From the NCBI GenBank assembly GCA_937941455.1, contig CALDHM010000007.1, positions 124,001-188,000 on the forward strand: a stretch of 64,000 bases of DNA, given 5' to 3'. Shown in pieces: positions 45,724 through 55,153 of the stretch. A program made the translations under genes and the position numbers. The notes under the pieces were generated by a model that ran no database searches, had not been told where the DNA came from, and saw nothing but the letters and a program-made list of their open reading frames with translations. Position 1 is the first letter of the stretch; each line of letters opens with the position of its first letter. Source of the stretch: an uncultured Pirellulaceae bacterium. GTDB taxonomy: Bacteria > Planctomycetota > Planctomycetia > Pirellulales > Pirellulaceae.

Positions 45724-47478
45724 TCATTCATCGTCGACTTTATCCCCGGGGAGCGGTGCCGGATAGCCAGCGTCTTTTTTCCCCGGCGTCTGCAACTCGC
45801 GCCATTTGCGCCGTTGCACGTAAGCTTCCCTCTCGCGGCGCAGGTTGTTCATCAATTCCTCATCGCTGTCTTCTTGGATTTCCAGCGCCTTGTCGATCCA
45901 TTTGAGGGCGTTGTCGAAATCATCGATTTCCGCGTAGCTCGATGCCAGCGTGCTGAGGATGTGGGGCATCTTGTACTCCGTCAATTCACAAGCGCGAATC
46001 GACAATTCCACTGCTCGTTTCCCATCCCGCAGCTCATCGACTGGGGAAGTGGACAAAACCCACGCCAAATTATTGAGAACCCCATCATCGGGATCATCAG
46101 CGGGCATCAATTCCAGAGCCCGTTCATAATCGACAATCGCCTCCTTGTGTTCGCCCAACGACAGCCGCGCGTCGCCGCGGCCACGGTAGATTCGCCAGAC
46201 ATCCGGGTTCGTTTCGAGCAGTTCATCGTAGATTTTGATCGCCGTTTGCGGATCGTCTTTGGCGTTGTGAATCGCTGCCATTTGCATGCGATAATCGATG
46301 ACTTCGGGGTTCGCTCGGGAGAGCTTCTTCAAGTCCTCCAAAGCGGCATCGAAATCCTTTTTCGAGGTCAGAATCAAGGAGCGAATCCACAGACCTCGGG
46401 CATTGCCGGGATTAATTTGCAACAAGCGGTTGATGTCCCGCAGCGCTCCCTCAGGATCCTTTTTGTCGGCCAGAATGATCGAGCGTACAAACAGGGCGTC
46501 CGGATTGTCCTTGTTCAATTGGAGAGATTTCTCGGCATCGGCCAGCGCTGCCTCGTTGTTTTTCAATTCCAGGTGCAACCGCGCCCGGGTTGAGTAAAGA
46601 ATCGTCGACTCGGAATTTCGTTCGATCAGTTGGCTGAGACGCGCCAGGGCTTCTTCGTTGCGACCGGTAGCATTCAAGATGGCGACCAAACGCAAACCGA
46701 CATCGATTCGTTCGGGAGCGATGCGGTTGAAGGCTTCGAGATCCTCCAGGGCCTTGTCGATTTCGTCTCGTTGCAAGAACAATTCACTGCGCAGGGCCAA
46801 CGCATTGGTGTTGTTCGGGTCGATCTTGATCGCCTGGCTCAAGTCGTTCATCTGTCGTTCTTCGTCGTCACTGAGGGACGCGCGTATCATTAAGGCTTGG
46901 GACAATTGCGCCGGGTCTTCGGCAGCTAACTCGATCGATTTGGCAATGGCCTGCTCGGCCCGATCGCGATTCCCTCCCTCCAACGCATTCAATTGAGCGA
47001 TCAAGATGTGCGCGGCGAGAAGTTCAGGCTTGGCCTCGACTGCTTTCTCCAGTCGCGATAAGGCCTCGGTGCGATAAATGCGCCAGCGGCGATCGCGAGG
47101 CTCTGCCATAATTTTTGGTAGGAATTGCTCGGCATGTTGCACGAGGGTCGAGGCCATCAACTCGACGGCCTGTTCCCGATTGGATTCGTCGAGCCCTTTC
47201 TCGATGGCTGATTTGCAGAGGGCCACGATTTTGTCGAAATCGCGTGGCTCGGTGGCGTTGATTTTCAACTCGAAGGCAGCGTCCAGGTCGGCTTGGCCAT
47301 CATTCTTGGACTCGACCGCTTGTTTGGCTTCATCTTGGCTTTTTTCTTCTTGAACAGGCAGAGCCCAAGCCGCCGACCCCACGCCGCTGATGGTCACCAG
47401 CAGCCCTATTCTCAGCGCTGCCGACCATAACTTCATAGACCCGTATCCAAAATGCGCGGACGATCCGATCGCGTTCAT
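45724..47478 (-). CDS. Exported tetratricopeptide repeat protein
   Basis: The ATG at 47478 is preferred, with GGAG upstream at about 12 bases; a TTG at 47496 and an ATG at 47436 are alternatives. A signal peptide lies around MKLWSAALRIGLLVTISGVG. The rest, to about residue 560, is a run of TPR units, for example NTNALALRSELFLQRDEIDK and PDALFVRSIILADKKDPEGA, spaced every 34 residues. The C-terminus is Lys/Pro-rich. It probably acts as a protein-protein scaffold in the periplasm. Partners unknown. Confidence 0.85.
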   Translation of the reverse strand: MNAIGSSAHFGYGSMKLWSAALRIGLLVTISGVGSAAWALPVQEEKSQDEAKQAVESKNDGQADLDAAFELKINATEPRDFDKIVALCKSAIEKGLDESNREQAVELMASTLVQHAEQFLPKIMAEPRDRRWRIYRTEALSRLEKAVEAKPELLAAHILIAQLNALEGGNRDRAEQAIAKSIELAAEDPAQLSQALMIRASLSDDEERQMNDLSQAIKIDPNNTNALALRSELFLQRDEIDKALEDLEAFNRIAPERIDVGLRLVAILNATGRNEEALARLSQLIERNSESTILYSTRARLHLELKNNEAALADAEKSLQLNKDNPDALFVRSIILADKKDPEGALRDINRLLQINPGNARGLWIRSLILTSKKDFDAALEDLKKLSRANPEVIDYRMQMAAIHNAKDDPQTAIKIYDELLETNPDVWRIYRGRGDARLSLGEHKEAIVDYERALELMPADDPDDGVLNNLAWVLSTSPVDELRDGKRAVELSIRACELTEYKMPHILSTLASSYAEIDDFDNALKWIDKALEIQEDSDEELMNNLRREREAYVQRRKWRELQTPGKKDAGYPAPLPGDKVDDE

Positions 47479-48187
47479 TTGTTTCTGTTTCTCCAAAAAA
47501 CTGAGTCATTGCAGAGCGGCCGAGAATTCGCTTTGGCCCCAACAATGACCGGCCATCGAATGATGTCTCCCTCGGCGGCTCCTCAGGAACGTATTCTAAA
47601 AACTCGTTGTCGCTAACCAGTCAGGTCCCGGCAAGGATTCTCCGCTCCGCTTGGGCCGAACGGCTGCTTGCGGAGACTCGCAGGGTAGGTCGAAATCACC
47701 CTCGTGGAATACAAAGGACCAACCGTGGTTGCTCCACCACGAGGCCGTCCGATCGCCACCCGCACGGTGAACGTAGGTCGGGCCCATGGCCCTCGAGCGA
47801 AGGGGTGTTCGGCGTTATCCTCGGTATGCCAACAGTCATCACATTCTATTGGATTTTACAGTTGGCAGCAAATCACGGCTTGTAGGGTTTTTGTCGACGG
47901 ATTCTTTGGCCGGGCTTCTCGATTTGCCGACGATTCTGATCGCAATGACAACCAAGCAACCAATTCTGGGTGAAGCCGGAGTCCGGGCTTCCGTTTAACT
48001 CGAAAATGCCCGAAAAATAGAGATATTTGCGGGGCGAAAAATGCTGGAAAGTCGGTTTTCCCCGACTATGATAGACTTAGTATCAAAGTTTTTACCTTGC
48101 CCCCCGTGGCGAGTGGCCGAATAATCATCGAAGAGTCGACCGGTTGCTAGGCAAGGCAAACCGCGTCCGAGGCTAAGGAGTTTTTGG
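47479..48187. other. Divergent intergenic region of about 700 bases, no gene seen
   Basis: The region separates the TPR gene from the Gly-Met-rich gene. Small frames of up to 92 codons exist without ribosome sites. A weak hairpin AGTCGG-TTTTCC-CCGACT (48050-48067) is followed by TATGAT, which may be the -10 box of the Gly-Met-rich gene. Confidence 0.45.
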
Positions 48188-49159
<972 letters not shown>

Positions 49160-49188
49160 CGGGTTCGTACCGCTGATAGCGATCAACC

Positions 49189-49216
49189 AACCGGCCAATC
49201 CCAGGCCGGTTTTTTT
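49189..49216 (+). terminator. Rho-independent terminator after the Gly-Met-rich gene
   Basis: AACCGGCC (49189-49196) pairs perfectly with GGCCGGTT (49204-49211) around a seven-base loop, and a run of seven T ends the element. It begins 30 bases after the stop codon. The space 49217-49561 up to nadC holds no supported gene. Confidence 0.85.
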
Positions 49217-49561
49217 ATGGAACGCTTCCTTAATCGTGCTGGCCGCGAACAGGATTCATGGGCCGCTTGCCAAGAAACCACGAACGCAGCCATTGCGAAC
49301 CACCAATTCGTTGTGCAAGATGCATCGGCCGACGCGTTGAAAGCCTATCTTGCAAAATGGCTCCTACCTGCCACGTGACGGCGAACGAGAAGAAACTGGG
49401 GGGAATCCTGCCTGCCAGGTTCGGCGGTCAACGTTGCCTTGAAATTGGCAAATTTGGGTTTGTGCCCCTCGCCTCGGTTGTTTTCATCGCAAGCCGTTAT
49501 CAGCGCGAACCGGTGCATCCGAAATTAAGAGGTGGACCAATCTTTAGACTTCAGGTGTATT

Positions 49562-50485
49562 ATGGAATTGAGCGATGAAGCTTTGGCCGATTTGGATCAG
49601 TTGATTCGTCATGCGTTACGCGAGGATTTAGGCGAAATAGGGGATTGTACCAGCCAATCTTTGTTTCCCACCGTCGTGCAGGGAAGTGCCACTTTACTGC
49701 CCCGCGTCGCTGGAGTCGTCTGCGGCTTGGCCGTTGTTCCCCGAGTTTTGGCAATCGCCGCAACGGGTTTGACCTGGGTTCCCCTAGCTCGCGATGGCCA
49801 AGCGGTCCAGCCCAAAACGCCCTTGGGGCGCTTCGTCGGCGACGCGCGAGAAATCCTCATAGTGGAACGAACCTGCCTGAATTTTCTCGGCCGACTGAGT
49901 GGAATCGCTTCCCTTACTGCCGCCTATCAACATCAGCTGTCGGGCACTTCGGCCGAGCTCCTGGATACACGCAAGACGACCCCCGGTTGGCGACGACTCG
50001 AAAAATACGCCGTCCACTGTGGGGGGGGCACGACGCATCGCATGGGGCTCTACGACGCCATCCTCATCAAGGACAACCATCTTGCTATGCTGAAGCAATG
50101 TAGCGAAACCGGTACCAATGTCATTATCGAGGCGATCCGTCGAGCGCGGCATTGGATCGCCAACAACGCCCAGCGATTATCCCGCGGCCCAAGGACCGTT
50201 TTGCAAATTGAGGTCGACTCGCTTGATCAATTCGAGCAAGCTCTAGCCGCTGACCCAGATATCATCCTGCTTGACAACATGACCCCGGAAATGATCGGCA
50301 AGGCGGTAGCGATTCGCAACGCCCGCGCACCGCACGTCAAACTCGAGGCCTCCGGCGGCATCAATTTGCAAACGATCCGCGACGTCGCCCTCACCGGAGT
50401 CGACCGCATCAGCGTCGGCGCTCTCACCCACTCCGCCACCAACTTCGACATCGGCCTGGATTGGGATTTGTCATCTCCATCTTAA
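49562..50485 (+). CDS. nadC: Nicotinate-nucleotide pyrophosphorylase (carboxylating)
   Basis: The ATG at 49562 (MELSDEALADLDQLI) follows AGGTG; one ten codons earlier is less likely. The 307-residue protein has all the hallmarks: REDLGEIGDCTSQSLF, ERTCLNFLGRLSGIAS, LDTRKTTPGWRRLEKYAV with the substrate-binding Arg and Lys, GGGTTHRMGLYDAILIKDNH, and the C-terminal LEASGGINLQTI and GVDRISVGALTHS. It converts quinolinate and PRPP to nicotinate mononucleotide in NAD synthesis. A scrap of its 3' end is repeated at 51768-51801. Confidence 0.93.
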   Translation: MELSDEALADLDQLIRHALREDLGEIGDCTSQSLFPTVVQGSATLLPRVAGVVCGLAVVPRVLAIAATGLTWVPLARDGQAVQPKTPLGRFVGDAREILIVERTCLNFLGRLSGIASLTAAYQHQLSGTSAELLDTRKTTPGWRRLEKYAVHCGGGTTHRMGLYDAILIKDNHLAMLKQCSETGTNVIIEAIRRARHWIANNAQRLSRGPRTVLQIEVDSLDQFEQALAADPDIILLDNMTPEMIGKAVAIRNARAPHVKLEASGGINLQTIRDVALTGVDRISVGALTHSATNFDIGLDWDLSSPS

Positions 50486-50638
50486 ACGCGAATCGAAAGC
50501 AAGGTCTTCGAGCCAGCATGCAATACTGTCGGATACAACAGACTCGGCGTCATTCGCAATAAAACCAAGCGCTGATGCCAAATGTGGCACTTGGATGCTA
50601 GGCCGGGAACGACCACGTTATGTCTACCAAGAATCCAT

Positions 50639-51440
50639 TTAGCCGCGAAGTTGTGATGCGGAAACTCGAATGACTCCGTCTTCCATCTCGTAGATAGTGT
50701 CGAAGACATCGAGCGTGCAATGGTCGTGGCGACGACAATGACACCGGCGCCGTGTTGCCTGGCGTCTACGCGGGCTGTTTCTTTAAGATGGTCCATATGC
50801 CATTCATCGACCCAGGCGGAAATCTAAAGCTCGTCGATCGATATCAGTTGCGGAATCGGCGATCCGGGAACGACGATCGCGCTGGGATTACGCTCGCGTT
50901 TGATAATCAGTCCATCGAAGGGAGCGCGCAATCTGGAATCCGCGAGGCGGGCTTCATGAAATTTCAGGGTTTCCCGATTGATCGCCACCTGTTGCTAGGC
51001 TTCCAGCAAATTGGCTTCGGCTCTCAAAAGTCCGAATCTAGCTAAATCGAACGCTTCCTGGCTTTAGTCGAACTCCGCCTGACTCATCGAATTGGTAGCC
51101 ATCAACTTCTGCGTTCGGCTGTTGTCCGCCTCCGCTGGATGAATACTCGCCGAAGCCATACGCACCTGTTGCGCAGTTCTTCATCGTCCAGGCGGACCAG
51201 CAATTGCCCAGGTTCGACAATCGAGCCTCGGTCGACGAGCACTTCGGCGATTCGGTCTTGAATCTTCGGGCTGATGGTGGTGCGAACACATGACACGAGC
51301 GTCTCAGTTCCCATCCCGCTGCGAATGACTGGCCCAGTACTGACGATATGACTTTCAACCAAAATAGGTTGACTGCGGATATACCAGGCAAGCGCAATCA
51401 CAATCGCGATGGCCAGCGGCAAATCGAGGATCCGTAACAA
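50639..51440 (-). pseudogene. Fused remnants of an HlyD-type adaptor and an ABC transporter ATPase
   Basis: From the ATG at 51440 a membrane helix and a lipoyl-like segment (VLVDRGSIVEPGQLLVRLDD) identify an HlyD/MFP adaptor. A one-base loss near 51170 shifts the frame, and the continuation carries three in-frame stops (51066-51064, 50997-50995, 50826-50824) through the typical RAPFDGLIIKRERNPSAIVV and PQLISIDEL. Near 50810 it changes abruptly to the end of an ABC ATPase: MDHLKETAR, GAGVIVVAT and, after another shift, LDVFDTIYEMEDGVIRV, ending at 50639. At least one deletion joined the two genes. The locus once encoded an efflux or export system. Confidence 0.75.
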
Positions 51441-51767
51441 TCGGGATAATTTCTGGACTATAGAGGATTAACTCATAATGAATATCCACTCAGCTCTAAT
51501 TGACGCACTCGGAAGATTAAAACGGCACATTATCCCTTTAAATGCGTGAGTTTAGAAGGCTAAATCTGGGGCTCAATACTAGGCTTTGTTCCCAACTTTC
51601 AGCCGTAGCGCTTTCGGTCCAGCTTCCGCGATTACCGGCAACCATTACCCCGCCTTAGCCGGCTTTTGAAACTAAGTCTAGTTCGCTTTGAATTTTGGAT
51701 CGCTTAGATTCTAGAAGAGACACTCTGAAGCTGGCTACGAGCGTGAGCAAGTGGCGCTCAGAAGTCA

Positions 51768-51801
51768 AACTTTGACATCGGCCTGGATTGGAATTTGTCA
51801 T
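51768..51801 (+). repeat. Duplicated fragment of the nadC 3' end
   Basis: These 34 bases match nadC 50441-50474 at 32 positions, covering the codons for NFDIGLDWDLS. The sequence beside it has lost detectable similarity. It suggests a past duplication or a mobile insertion next to nadC. Confidence 0.7.
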
Positions 51802-51853
51802 GACGAAAGTGCCAAGCAAACGGTCGAGCTAAGTCGCGATTCCACAACTAGGT

Positions 51854-51900
51854 CTTGCTTACGCGTCGGGTTGCCGCCGATGATGACGGTGGGATAGGCT
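51854..51900 (-). repeat. Interspersed repeat family C, copy in inverse orientation
   Basis: Read on the minus strand it starts AGCCTATCCC and continues to GGCAACCCGACGCGTAAGCAAG, matching the family C core CCGTAACCCGAAGC...AAGCGAG with several changes. Confidence 0.5.
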
Positions 51901-52124
51901 CTCGCTCCTTTCCCGGCAAATGGCTAATCCACATGGTGCTCGCCATTATCTGAAATCGTCGGGACAATCCTCGATCGACCAAATCAGACAATCCTAGCTT
52001 CTAAGTATTGCGAATCGCTAAGGAATAGGCCCAGGTTGCCTCCCGATCTCAAGAAACCAAACAACTGCAGACTAGCGCCCTAAAGCCAAGCGGTACATGT
52101 TCAAGTTTCCGATTTTTCGAAGTA

Positions 52125-54482
52125 CTATTCGATCAGGTAGGCTTGGCCGCGGAGGATGATGAGGAGAGCCTCGTCACCTTGTTCGGCGATCAAGCGGTTT
52201 TCTTCCGGCGTGTTGTTGGCGACGAGCTGGAAGTAATCCTCGGAGTAACGCGCGACGTTTTTGATCTGGGAGGTGTCTTTTTCCAGATCCAGATGCGTGG
52301 CGTTGTCGGCAATCAAATAATTTCCGCGTTTGTAAACGGTCACGTTGCCGATTTGCCGGACGCCTTGCCAGGACGATCCCGAGTCAGCCGGGGACCGCTC
52401 GCGGCCGAGCGATCCTGCGGGCAATTGGCGTGCGAGTTGTTTGAGACCGCCGGTATCGAAGCCCGGTGCGGCGGCCAATCCACCTTCAGCGCGAGAGATA
52501 CCGCCCGACCCTGCTCCACCCAGCCCCTTGAGCTGATTTTTGAAGCTGCGCTGCTCGAAGCCTTCCTGTCCGCTGGCTTGGTCGAGCTGCCGAAGGAGCC
52601 CTTCGGTGGCGATGGCGTTGGCGCGGCGATCCGCCAATTGATTGCTGGCGGCGTTTTCATCCGCCAGATACGACGTATACGGGGTCACGATGCCATGACG
52701 AATCGACTGGTCGGTCAGTTCCTTGATCAACTCATCGTTTTTGCCATGCAAGTCGATCAGATCCAGGATTTCTCCGATGCGGCGAGTGGCCCAGATCTGC
52801 CGCACGAACGGGTACGGCTTGTCGGCTCCCCGCGCGGCAAATTCCACAGGAAACTCATAGCCCTGCTCGCGATCCCCCAACTTGCCACGCAGCAGGACCG
52901 TTGCCGCACCCGCTTGGCGGTACCTGCCGACGATGACCAACTGAACGCCGGCGAATAAGTCAGTCACCGGAGTAGGGTAGATGCGATTGACAGGCTCACC
53001 GGCGGTTGCCTCGCCTGCGGCGAACTTGAAGCTCAGTTCGACATTCGACAGCACTGGTGACGCGATTTTGCGGTACAAATTGGACACGGCAACTTCCAAG
53101 TCCTCGTTGGGCCGGACGTATTCCGCCTGGCCGAAATTCTCGCGACTCAAGCGATCCAGCAAGCGGCTGTTGACGTCGTAGCCGACGCCGAAGCTGATCA
53201 GACGGGCCCGATGCCGATTCGCCTCGCGGCAGTGCTGCGCGATTTTCAATTCGTTGACTTCCCCCACGGTAGGCATGCCATCGGTCAAGAAAATCACGAA
53301 CGTCGGATGCTCGGGCGTGGTGATCATTCCCATCGCTTGTTGCAGCGCCTGGTCGATATTGGTCCCGCCCCCCGCATTGATGCTGTTGATGAAGTGCAAG
53401 GCGCGATCGCGGGAATCCTCGTGAAATCGTTCGAGTTCTGGCGCAAAGGTTTCGACCTTGCTCTCGTACCGGATGATATTGAAAAGGTCGTCGGTCCGCA
53501 GGTTTTGCAGCACGTACTTGGCAGCCTGCCGTGCTTGTTCCACCTTCTCACCGCTCATGCTGCCGCTTTGGTCGACGACGAAGATCACCGATTTGCGAAT
53601 CGGTTGCTCATGGACCGGGACGATATTTGGTGTCGCGAACATGACAAAATAACCTTGATCGTCTTCCGCTGGCCAGTAGCTCAAGACACTGGCGCCGACG
53701 TTGCCCGCGGCGGTGTCGTACACCAAACGAAAATCAGTTGTGGGGATTACGTTGGCCGCCGTCAGACGAACCACGGCATTTTTCAACCCTTCGCGGTTGA
53801 CCTCGATATTGTGGGTGGGGCTGTAGATGCTCTTCAGTTCTTCATCGGCGGCGATGCTCACGCGCAAGCTGACTTTTTCCAGCGGTTGCGACGTGTATTT
53901 GGCGGTCGACAGCGGGAACAAGTAATCGACCATGCGTTGATCGGAGCGGAGAAGTTGCGAGTAGCGGAGGGTCACGGTGCGCGTTTGGCCCGGCGGGATG
54001 GGGAAAACGCTGGAGCGGAATATGCCGTGGCCGATCCATTCGAGCAGGGCAGGATCTTGGTTGCGGCGGACGTGTCCCAAGTAAATCTGCTTCGCTTGAT
54101 CAGCCGGCAGCAATTTAGCCTCGATCTCTTTGCCGTCGACCAAGAACGTCATCTTGTCGACCGCTCCATCGTAAGGGAGCGGGAAAACGAAGGTCGCCTC
54201 GATCGGCACATTCCCCGTGTTCTCAAACACTTGGGTGACCGTCGTGCTGGCCAGGAACGCCTTGAGATTAGCGTCTACCGATAATTCGCGGACACGATAG
54301 GCGCGGCGTTCTGGATGGCGCGGGCGCGGAACCCGAAAATCGATTTCGCGATCCGGGATGATGAACCCCTGCCCGAACACGAAGTCCCCAGGCATCATCA
54401 ACAGGCAACCAAGCGCCAACATAATTCCTGAAAACAGTGACCAACGATGGCGAACAACGGACCTATGTAAATTACCTGACAT
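52125..54482 (-). CDS. Exported VIT and von Willebrand factor A domain protein
   Basis: The ATG follows GGAG at seven bases. The 785-residue protein has a signal peptide ending near FVFGQG and a VIT domain at about 55-185 (ASTTVTQVFENTGNVPIEAT, YLGHVRRNQDPALLEW). A vWA domain from about 298 to 470 has an intact metal site, DQSGSMS from Asp304, and FLTDGMPTVGE. A Gln/Gly-rich C-terminal region follows. The layout is that of inter-alpha-trypsin-inhibitor heavy-chain-like proteins, frequent in planctomycetes and proteobacteria. It probably mediates metal-dependent adhesion or complex assembly at the envelope. Confidence 0.9.
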   Translation of the reverse strand: MSGNLHRSVVRHRWSLFSGIMLALGCLLMMPGDFVFGQGFIIPDREIDFRVPRPRHPERRAYRVRELSVDANLKAFLASTTVTQVFENTGNVPIEATFVFPLPYDGAVDKMTFLVDGKEIEAKLLPADQAKQIYLGHVRRNQDPALLEWIGHGIFRSSVFPIPPGQTRTVTLRYSQLLRSDQRMVDYLFPLSTAKYTSQPLEKVSLRVSIAADEELKSIYSPTHNIEVNREGLKNAVVRLTAANVIPTTDFRLVYDTAAGNVGASVLSYWPAEDDQGYFVMFATPNIVPVHEQPIRKSVIFVVDQSGSMSGEKVEQARQAAKYVLQNLRTDDLFNIIRYESKVETFAPELERFHEDSRDRALHFINSINAGGGTNIDQALQQAMGMITTPEHPTFVIFLTDGMPTVGEVNELKIAQHCREANRHRARLISFGVGYDVNSRLLDRLSRENFGQAEYVRPNEDLEVAVSNLYRKIASPVLSNVELSFKFAAGEATAGEPVNRIYPTPVTDLFAGVQLVIVGRYRQAGAATVLLRGKLGDREQGYEFPVEFAARGADKPYPFVRQIWATRRIGEILDLIDLHGKNDELIKELTDQSIRHGIVTPYTSYLADENAASNQLADRRANAIATEGLLRQLDQASGQEGFEQRSFKNQLKGLGGAGSGGISRAEGGLAAAPGFDTGGLKQLARQLPAGSLGRERSPADSGSSWQGVRQIGNVTVYKRGNYLIADNATHLDLEKDTSQIKNVARYSEDYFQLVANNTPEENRLIAEQGDEALLIILRGQAYLIE

Positions 54483-54788
54483 GTTCAGGGCTCCGTGAAC
54501 AAGATTGGAATCTATCGAAGTTGATTTTTACTCTGAGCCGTCCGCCGAAGCCACCTCAATCGACCTAGTCAATCCGCGCCCGCAACCATGAGCCAGCAAA
54601 ATTCGGCTGATGTGCCTCTTGATTTTTGGACCGTTTCATCGGGTGGGGATGGACGGCAGCCTCGTGCTCTTTGGACGGTGCCGACTTGGGGCGCGTTCGC
54701 CAAGTCTCCAGCTTTGCCGCCAAAAATTGGCTTAAATTTTTCTTGCCCGTTTTCGCTGAGAATAAACTAGATTTGCCCTAAACGATTC
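54483..54788. other. Intergenic region, no gene seen
   Basis: The region upstream of the VIT/vWA gene should hold its promoter. An open frame at 54588-54770 lacks a ribosome site and known motifs. The repeats of families A and C follow, and 54867-55153 otherwise holds nothing supported. Confidence 0.45.
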
Positions 54789-54866
54789 GCCGGAATACGT
54801 TAGCGTCCGGTTTTCGGGAAAACTGCGGGCTAGCAACCTGCGGCTACCGGGTTTTGGCATTGAACC
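54789..54866 (+). repeat. Interspersed repeat family A, copy 4
   Basis: The copy reads GCCGGAATACGTTAGCGTCC, then TTTTCGGGAAAACTGCGGGC and CTGCGGCTA with the TTTTGGCAT tail. The first 28 bases match copy 2 almost fully. It is the only copy not beside a gene end. Confidence 0.75.
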
Positions 54867-54976
54867 CGGTAATGCAACCAACATCATGCGCCGATGTAAT
54901 GGCCTTCGCTTGCTGGGTGCCTAGCCCCGGCAATTACCACCGGCGCGATAGAACTTAACTCGGCGACCAAGGCTGA

Positions 54977-55022
54977 GAACCTATCCCTAAACTAGCCTTC
55001 GCTTACGCTTCGGGTTACGGGT
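54977..55022. repeat. Interspersed repeat family C, rearranged copy
   Basis: GAGAACCTATCCCTAAACTA (plus orientation) is followed by CTTCGCTTACGCTTCGGGTT, which matches the family core in inverse orientation. The two halves therefore face opposite ways compared with copy 1. Confidence 0.45.
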
Positions 55023-55153
55023 GCTGTCAATTTGAAGGTAAGTTCTTAATATCAGGTGCCCGACAATCATGCCCGGAACAAAAAAGGAAGCTGGACGGCT
55101 ATGCTCCAGGACAACCGCGCCGCGCGATACGAATTGGATGAAACCCAGGCTAC

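Larger units (their letters stand above)
51441..52124. other. Gene-free decayed region
   Basis: The stretch upstream of the adaptor remnant contains no supported gene. It holds the nadC scrap and a family C repeat listed separately, in relatively AT-rich sequence with many stop codons in every frame. Confidence 0.5.

Noticed and set aside
53211-54284. Open frame of 357 codons antisense to the VIT/vWA gene
   Set aside because: The opposite strand encodes two intact recognisable domains over the same bases, so this is a shadow.
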